Shown here: positions 35,083 through 38,261 of the stretch, piece after piece
Numbering within the stretch: position 1 is the first letter of the stretch
Layout: each line of letters opens with the position of its first letter
Assembly: GCA_963785035.1 (NCBI GenBank)
Contig: CAWATG010000013.1
Span: 1-38,261 of the forward strand
Length of the DNA stretch: 38,261 nt
Direction: 5' to 3'
From: CAWATG01 sp963785035
Lineage (GTDB): Bacteria; Actinomycetota; Acidimicrobiia; IMCC26256; CAWATG01
Position numbers and translations under genes: made by a program
Notes under the pieces: model-generated
Database searches by the model: none
What the model was told of the DNA's origin: nothing
The model's input: the letters and a program-made list of their open reading frames with translations, nothing else

Positions 35083-36329
35083 TCGACCTCAAACGTTTGC
35101 GCGATGAAGCCGAGTACCGCGAAGGAATCGAGCGGAAGCGAATCGCGCCCGGATTACTTGATGAATTGCTCACCGCTGTCGAGCAGCGACACGCGTTGTC
35201 GCGCGATGTCGAGACACTGCGCGCGCGTCAGAACGCAGCGTCGAAAGAAATTTCAAAGGCAACACCGGACGAACGACCCAGCAAAATTGCGGCTGCAACG
35301 GCTCTGAAAGAACAACTGGGTGCAATGGACCCGACGCTCGACACACTCGATGCGCGTGTGCGTGAGCTTGCGCTGACCGTGCCGAATCCTGCACACAGGA
35401 CCGTGCCTACGGGCGGTGAAGACGACTTCGAGATCATCGCGACAGTGGGAGAAATCAACGCTGCACCGCCAATGGACCACGCGATGTTCGGTGAGGCAAT
35501 GGGCTTCGTCGACACCGAACGCGCCGCGTCCGTATCGGGCGCACGGTTCGCGTATCTCATGCGCGAAGCGGTGTTGCTCGAGTTGGCATTGGTGCAGTGG
35601 GTGGTGTCGAAGCTTCGCGGAGAGGGATTCACGCCGGTGATTCCACCCGTTCTCGTACGTGAACAGGCGATGGTGGAGGCGGGATTCTTTCCGACTGACC
35701 GCGCGCAGGTGTACGACCTTGACGATGACGAACTCTTCCTGGTCGGCACGAGTGAGGTGCCGCTTGCAGGTCTGCATCGCGACGAAATCCTGGATGCCAA
35801 CGACCTGCCGCTCAGATACGCAGGAATTTCGCCGTGTTTTCGTCGCGAAGCGGGAACGTACGGGAAGGACACTCGGGGTTTGTTCCGCGTGCATCAGTTC
35901 GACAAGGTTGAGATGTTCTCCTACTGCGACCCCGATGCATCATGGGACGAGCTCGAAGCGATCAGGTCGCTGCAGGAATCGATTGTGAGCGACCTTGGTC
36001 TTCCGTACCGTGTGATCAACGTTGCTGCCGGTGATCTTGGCAACCCGGCGGCGAAGAAGTACGACGTCGAGGTGTGGCTTCCATCAGAAGGCAAGTACCG
36101 CGAGCTCATGTCATGCTCGAACTACACCGACTATTCGGCGCGGCGTCTCGCGACGCGTGTGCGCGGCGATGACGGCAACACGTTGGCCCATACGCTCAAC
36201 GGCACGGCATGCGCGGTTGGGCGCACCTTGCTGAACATCTTCGAGCACTACCAGCAAGGCGATGGGTCGTTGGTCGTTCCCGAGGTTCTCCGCCCATTCG
36301 CCGGCTTTGATCGGGTCGAAGCGAAATAG
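35079..36329 (+). CDS. serS: Seryl-tRNA synthetase
   Basis: Class II aminoacyl-tRNA synthetase charging tRNA-Ser, 416 aa. N-terminal coiled-coil arm from VIDLKRLRDEAEYREGIERK; motif 2 region YAGISPCFRREAGTYGKDTRGLFRVHQFDKVEMF; SCSNYTDYSARRLATR; and motif 3 HTLNGTACAVGRTLLNIFEHYQ. GTG 35079 overlaps the pheA stop (GTGA) with GCAGGA upstream. Two tRNA-Ser genes follow within 1 kb. The coiled-coil is of usual length. Confidence 0.96.
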   Translation: MIDLKRLRDEAEYREGIERKRIAPGLLDELLTAVEQRHALSRDVETLRARQNAASKEISKATPDERPSKIAAATALKEQLGAMDPTLDTLDARVRELALTVPNPAHRTVPTGGEDDFEIIATVGEINAAPPMDHAMFGEAMGFVDTERAASVSGARFAYLMREAVLLELALVQWVVSKLRGEGFTPVIPPVLVREQAMVEAGFFPTDRAQVYDLDDDELFLVGTSEVPLAGLHRDEILDANDLPLRYAGISPCFRREAGTYGKDTRGLFRVHQFDKVEMFSYCDPDASWDELEAIRSLQESIVSDLGLPYRVINVAAGDLGNPAAKKYDVEVWLPSEGKYRELMSCSNYTDYSARRLATRVRGDDGNTLAHTLNGTACAVGRTLLNIFEHYQQGDGSLVVPEVLRPFAGFDRVEAK

Positions 36330-36373
36330 TCGGCACGTGTTCGTTCGAGGCGAGCGCTAGCCTGCTGGACTCT

Positions 36374-36461
36374 GGAGGGATGCCGGAGCGGCCGAACGGG
36401 ACGGTCTTGAAAACCGTTGTGGCGCAAGTCACCCTGGGTTCAAATCCCAGTCCCTCCGCCA
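36374..36461 (+). tRNA. tRNA-Ser (TGA)
   Basis: Acceptor GGAGGGA/TCCCTCC, discriminator G, encoded CCA. Anticodon stem ACGGT/ACCGT with loop CTTGAAA, anticodon TGA; long variable arm. TAGCCT at 36358-36363 lies 10 nt before the 5' end. Confidence 0.95.
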
Positions 36462-36516
36462 AGCGATCGCCGTATGGTCGCTCGCGCGGCGATGGACACC
36501 GTCGTGCGGGCCGCAG

Positions 36517-36522
36517 TACGGT
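36517..36522 (+). promoter_or_regulatory. -10 element of SRPBCC gene, leaderless
   Basis: TACGGT followed by 7 nt and GTG 36530. No Shine-Dalgarno sequence. Confidence 0.45.
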
Positions 36523-36529
36523 CGGCCCC

Positions 36530-36973
36530 GTGACTGACACGGGATTGCTGATTGCCGGCGAACGTCTCATTGCGGCGTCGCCGGAGACCCTCTTTGAATT
36601 CGTGGCCGATCCGAACAAGCACCAACTCATCGACGGCTCGGGGACGGTCCGTGACCCGGTTGCTTCGGCTCCAGCGCGCCTTTCGCTTGGAGCGAAGTTT
36701 GGAATGTCGATGAAGCTCGGTGTCCCGTATCGCATCACCAACACCGTGGTGGAGTTCGAAGAAGGCAAGCGGATCGCCTGGAAGCATGTCGGTGGGCATG
36801 TGTGGGGATATGAGTTCACACCGTCCGACGGTGGAACCCTCGTCCGCGAATGGGTGGACTACAACAGCGCTCGTTCGAAGTTCTTCATCAAGGCGATGGG
36901 CTCTGTGGCGCGCGCTCGGCGATCGATTGACGAGACGCTTCGGCGCCTCGAGGTCGCGGCAACTGCGACATAG
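36530..36973 (+). CDS. SRPBCC-domain protein
   Basis: START/SRPBCC-fold protein of 147 aa (polyketide cyclase/dehydrase-like). The opening ERLIAASPETLFEFVADPNKHQLIDGSG and the later VVEFEEGKRIAWKH, GYEFTPSDGGTLVREWVDY show the fold, which binds a small hydrophobic ligand. GTG 36530 is chosen because the frame upstream runs through tRNA-Ser and a -10 hexamer lies 7 nt away. Ligand and role unknown. Confidence 0.8.
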   Translation: MTDTGLLIAGERLIAASPETLFEFVADPNKHQLIDGSGTVRDPVASAPARLSLGAKFGMSMKLGVPYRITNTVVEFEEGKRIAWKHVGGHVWGYEFTPSDGGTLVREWVDYNSARSKFFIKAMGSVARARRSIDETLRRLEVAATAT

Positions 36974-37012
36974 GCCGGGAGCGGCACGCCTGTTCCTATA
37001 CTCGCGGGTTCC

Positions 37013-37105
37013 GGAGGGCTGACCGAGTGGCCGAAGGTGCTCGCCTGCTAAGCGAGTAGGGGGTTATTCGCCTCCTCGAGGGTTCAAATCCCTCGCCCTC
37101 CGCCA
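37013..37105 (+). tRNA. tRNA-Ser (GCT)
   Basis: Acceptor GGAGGGC/GCCCTCC, discriminator G, encoded CCA; anticodon stem CTCGC/GCGAG with loop CTGCTAA, anticodon GCT; long variable arm. TATACT at 36997-37002 is 10 nt before the 5' end. Confidence 0.95.
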
Positions 37106-37145
37106 ATTCGAGATGGGTGGCAGCTCCAAGTGAGCTGGTTGTCTC

Positions 37146-38102
37146 TCAGCACGTAGGCGTGACGAGGTTGTCGGGCGATGATCCCGAGAGCACGGCGTTG
37201 ACGCCTTCGCAGGCGAGACGTGCCATGCGCGTCCGCGTCTGGCGGGTCGCGCTGCCGATGTGTGGGAGCAGCACTGTCCGCGGCGCGGACAGCAGCAGCG
37301 GATGGATCTCGGGTTCACGTTCGTAGACGTCGATGCCGGCAGCGAAGATCGATCCATCGTGGAGTGCCTGCGCGAGAGCAGCCTCATCGACGACAGGGCC
37401 GCGCGCGGTGTTGACAAACACCGATGTCGTTTGCATCAACGCGAGTTCGCGCGCGCCGATCAAGTGCCGCGTCGAGTCATTGAGCGGAACGTGCAACGAC
37501 ACAATGTCAGCGCGCGTCAAGAGGTCGTCGAGTGATGCAATCCAGCCCGGAATTCCTGTGTCATGACGCGTGTGATGCAAGACCGTCATGTCAAAGCCAT
37601 GCGCGCGACGCGCAACAGCTCTGCCGATACGGCCATACCCGATGAGTCCAAGTGTTGTTCCATACACGTCGCGTGCGAGGTACTGATCCAAGGCCCATCC
37701 ATGCCACTTTCCGGCGCGTAGCTCTGCTTCGGCGGTCGATGCAAGACGTGATGCCGCGAGCATCAAACTGAACGCGAGATCGGCGGTTGTCTCGTCGAGT
37801 ACACCGGGCGTGTTGCACACCGCGATGTGATTGCGTGACGCAGAGGCCACGTCGATGTTGTCGTAGCCGACAGCGACGTTCGCAACGACCCGAAGCCGTC
37901 CGAGCGCGCCGGCCGCTAGGACCTCATCATCGATGAGGTCAGTCAGTGCACAGACGATCCCGTCGAACTGTGGCGCCAATTCCACAATCTCACGGTGCGT
38001 GTACGCGACGTCGCTCTCTGGTGCGTCGACGGCGTGGTCGGCCTGAATGAGCGGGTCGGTTCCGCCTTCTGGAAGGCGGCGAGTGATGAGCACACGAGCC
38101 AT
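37146..38102 (-). CDS. D-2-hydroxyacid dehydrogenase (glyoxylate reductase-like)
   Basis: NAD(P)-dependent D-isomer 2-hydroxyacid dehydrogenase, 318 aa, similar to glyoxylate/hydroxypyruvate reductases. It starts ARVLITRRLPEGG, has VANVAVGYDNIDV, the Rossmann motif GLIGYGRIGRAVA, NTARGPVVDEAAL (substrate Arg) and the catalytic-His segment LLPHIGSATRQTR. ATG 38102 starts the conserved N-terminus; a TACGAT hexamer lies 10 nt upstream, so a very short leader is likely. It could work with the aminotransferase at 9.75 kb in serine/glyoxylate metabolism, but that is inference. Confidence 0.9.
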   Translation of the reverse strand: MARVLITRRLPEGGTDPLIQADHAVDAPESDVAYTHREIVELAPQFDGIVCALTDLIDDEVLAAGALGRLRVVANVAVGYDNIDVASASRNHIAVCNTPGVLDETTADLAFSLMLAASRLASTAEAELRAGKWHGWALDQYLARDVYGTTLGLIGYGRIGRAVARRAHGFDMTVLHHTRHDTGIPGWIASLDDLLTRADIVSLHVPLNDSTRHLIGARELALMQTTSVFVNTARGPVVDEAALAQALHDGSIFAAGIDVYEREPEIHPLLLSAPRTVLLPHIGSATRQTRTRMARLACEGVNAVLSGSSPDNLVTPTC

Positions 38103-38187
38103 GGCAAGGCCGATCGTAACTTGCGTGCTGCTATCGGGCGTGTGACTCGGGGTGGTCACGCGCCGCGACCTAGACTCGCTCGTTCTA

Positions 38188-38261
38188 GCGCTCGTAGCTC
38201 AACGGATAGAGCATCTGACTACGGATCAGAAGGTTGGGGGTTCGAATCCCTCCGAGCGCGC
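38188..38261 (+). tRNA. tRNA-Arg (ACG)
   Basis: Acceptor GCGCTCG/CGAGCGC; anticodon stem TCTGA/TCAGA with loop CTACGGA, anticodon ACG (A34 would be edited to inosine by TadA); T-loop GTTCGAATCC. Discriminator G. The end of the window cuts off any encoded CCA. TAGACT at 38171-38176 is 11 nt upstream. Confidence 0.95.

Noticed and set aside
1..38261. Programmed frameshifting as the explanation of the split genes
   Set aside because: The switch points share no slippery heptamer or downstream stem, and they occur in eleven unrelated genes.
1..38261. CRISPR arrays, rRNA genes and insertion sequences
   Set aside because: No regular spacer-repeat arrays, rRNA-like stretches or transposase motifs were found on either strand.

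Overview
The window is high-GC DNA from an actinobacterium, most likely of the Acidimicrobiia (Ilumatobacter/Microthrix-like); that placement is inferred. The actinobacterial markers are CrgA, a polyphosphate glucokinase, the FHA/PstP/RodA/PbpA/PknB cluster and the block eno-ftsB-DUF501-ppx. Nearly everything is housekeeping. The one accessory-looking stretch runs from a tRNA-Leu at 22.29 kb to about 30.7 kb.

Layout: 0-3.7 kb has two small membrane proteins (DedA, DoxX) and a fatty-acid/acyl-CoA block (3-hydroxyacyl-CoA dehydrogenase, hotdog thioesterase, divergent thiolase). 3.8-5.8 kb has a small membrane zinc-ribbon-like protein, an orotate phosphoribosyltransferase-like gene, crgA and a TrpG/PabA amidotransferase. 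5.9-9.2 kb is eno-ftsB-DUF501-ppx. 9.3-14.9 kb holds a class V aminotransferase, orn, a GNAT, a MATE exporter, tRNA-Leu(TAA), mutY and two unrecognised proteins. 14.9-22.2 kb is the minus-strand cell-wall and division signalling operon fhaA-fhaB-pstP-rodA-pbpA-pknB, whose genes mostly overlap in ATGA fashion. 22.3-30.7 kb is tRNA-Leu(CAG), a PIN-toxin/HTH-antitoxin pair, an MFS exporter with its TetR, a second TetR divergent from an MMPL exporter, and an orphan DNA methyltransferase. 30.7-38.3 kb is a Nudix hydrolase, pgi divergent from ppgK, pheA-serS, an SRPBCC protein, a D-2-hydroxyacid dehydrogenase and tRNAs Ser(TGA), Ser(GCT) and Arg(ACG).

Two window-wide patterns stand out. First, about fifteen genes have a TANNNT-like -10 hexamer exactly 6-7 nt before the start codon with no Shine-Dalgarno sequence, the arrangement expected for leaderless mRNAs. 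The tRNA genes carry TANNCT about 10-12 nt before their mature 5' ends. Second, eleven genes are broken by single-base frame changes (twelve in all, eleven of them apparent one-base insertions), including genes normally essential (eno, pgi, pbpA, rodA). This looks like insertion-type sequencing or assembly error rather than decay; spans below cover the reconstructed genes.

I did not find a clearly new multi-gene system. The most unusual non-coding structures are a symmetric cluster of five DnaA-box-like 9-mers at 30656-30722, a triple 13-bp repeat upstream of the toxin-antitoxin promoter, and paired palindromes over the MFS start codon.
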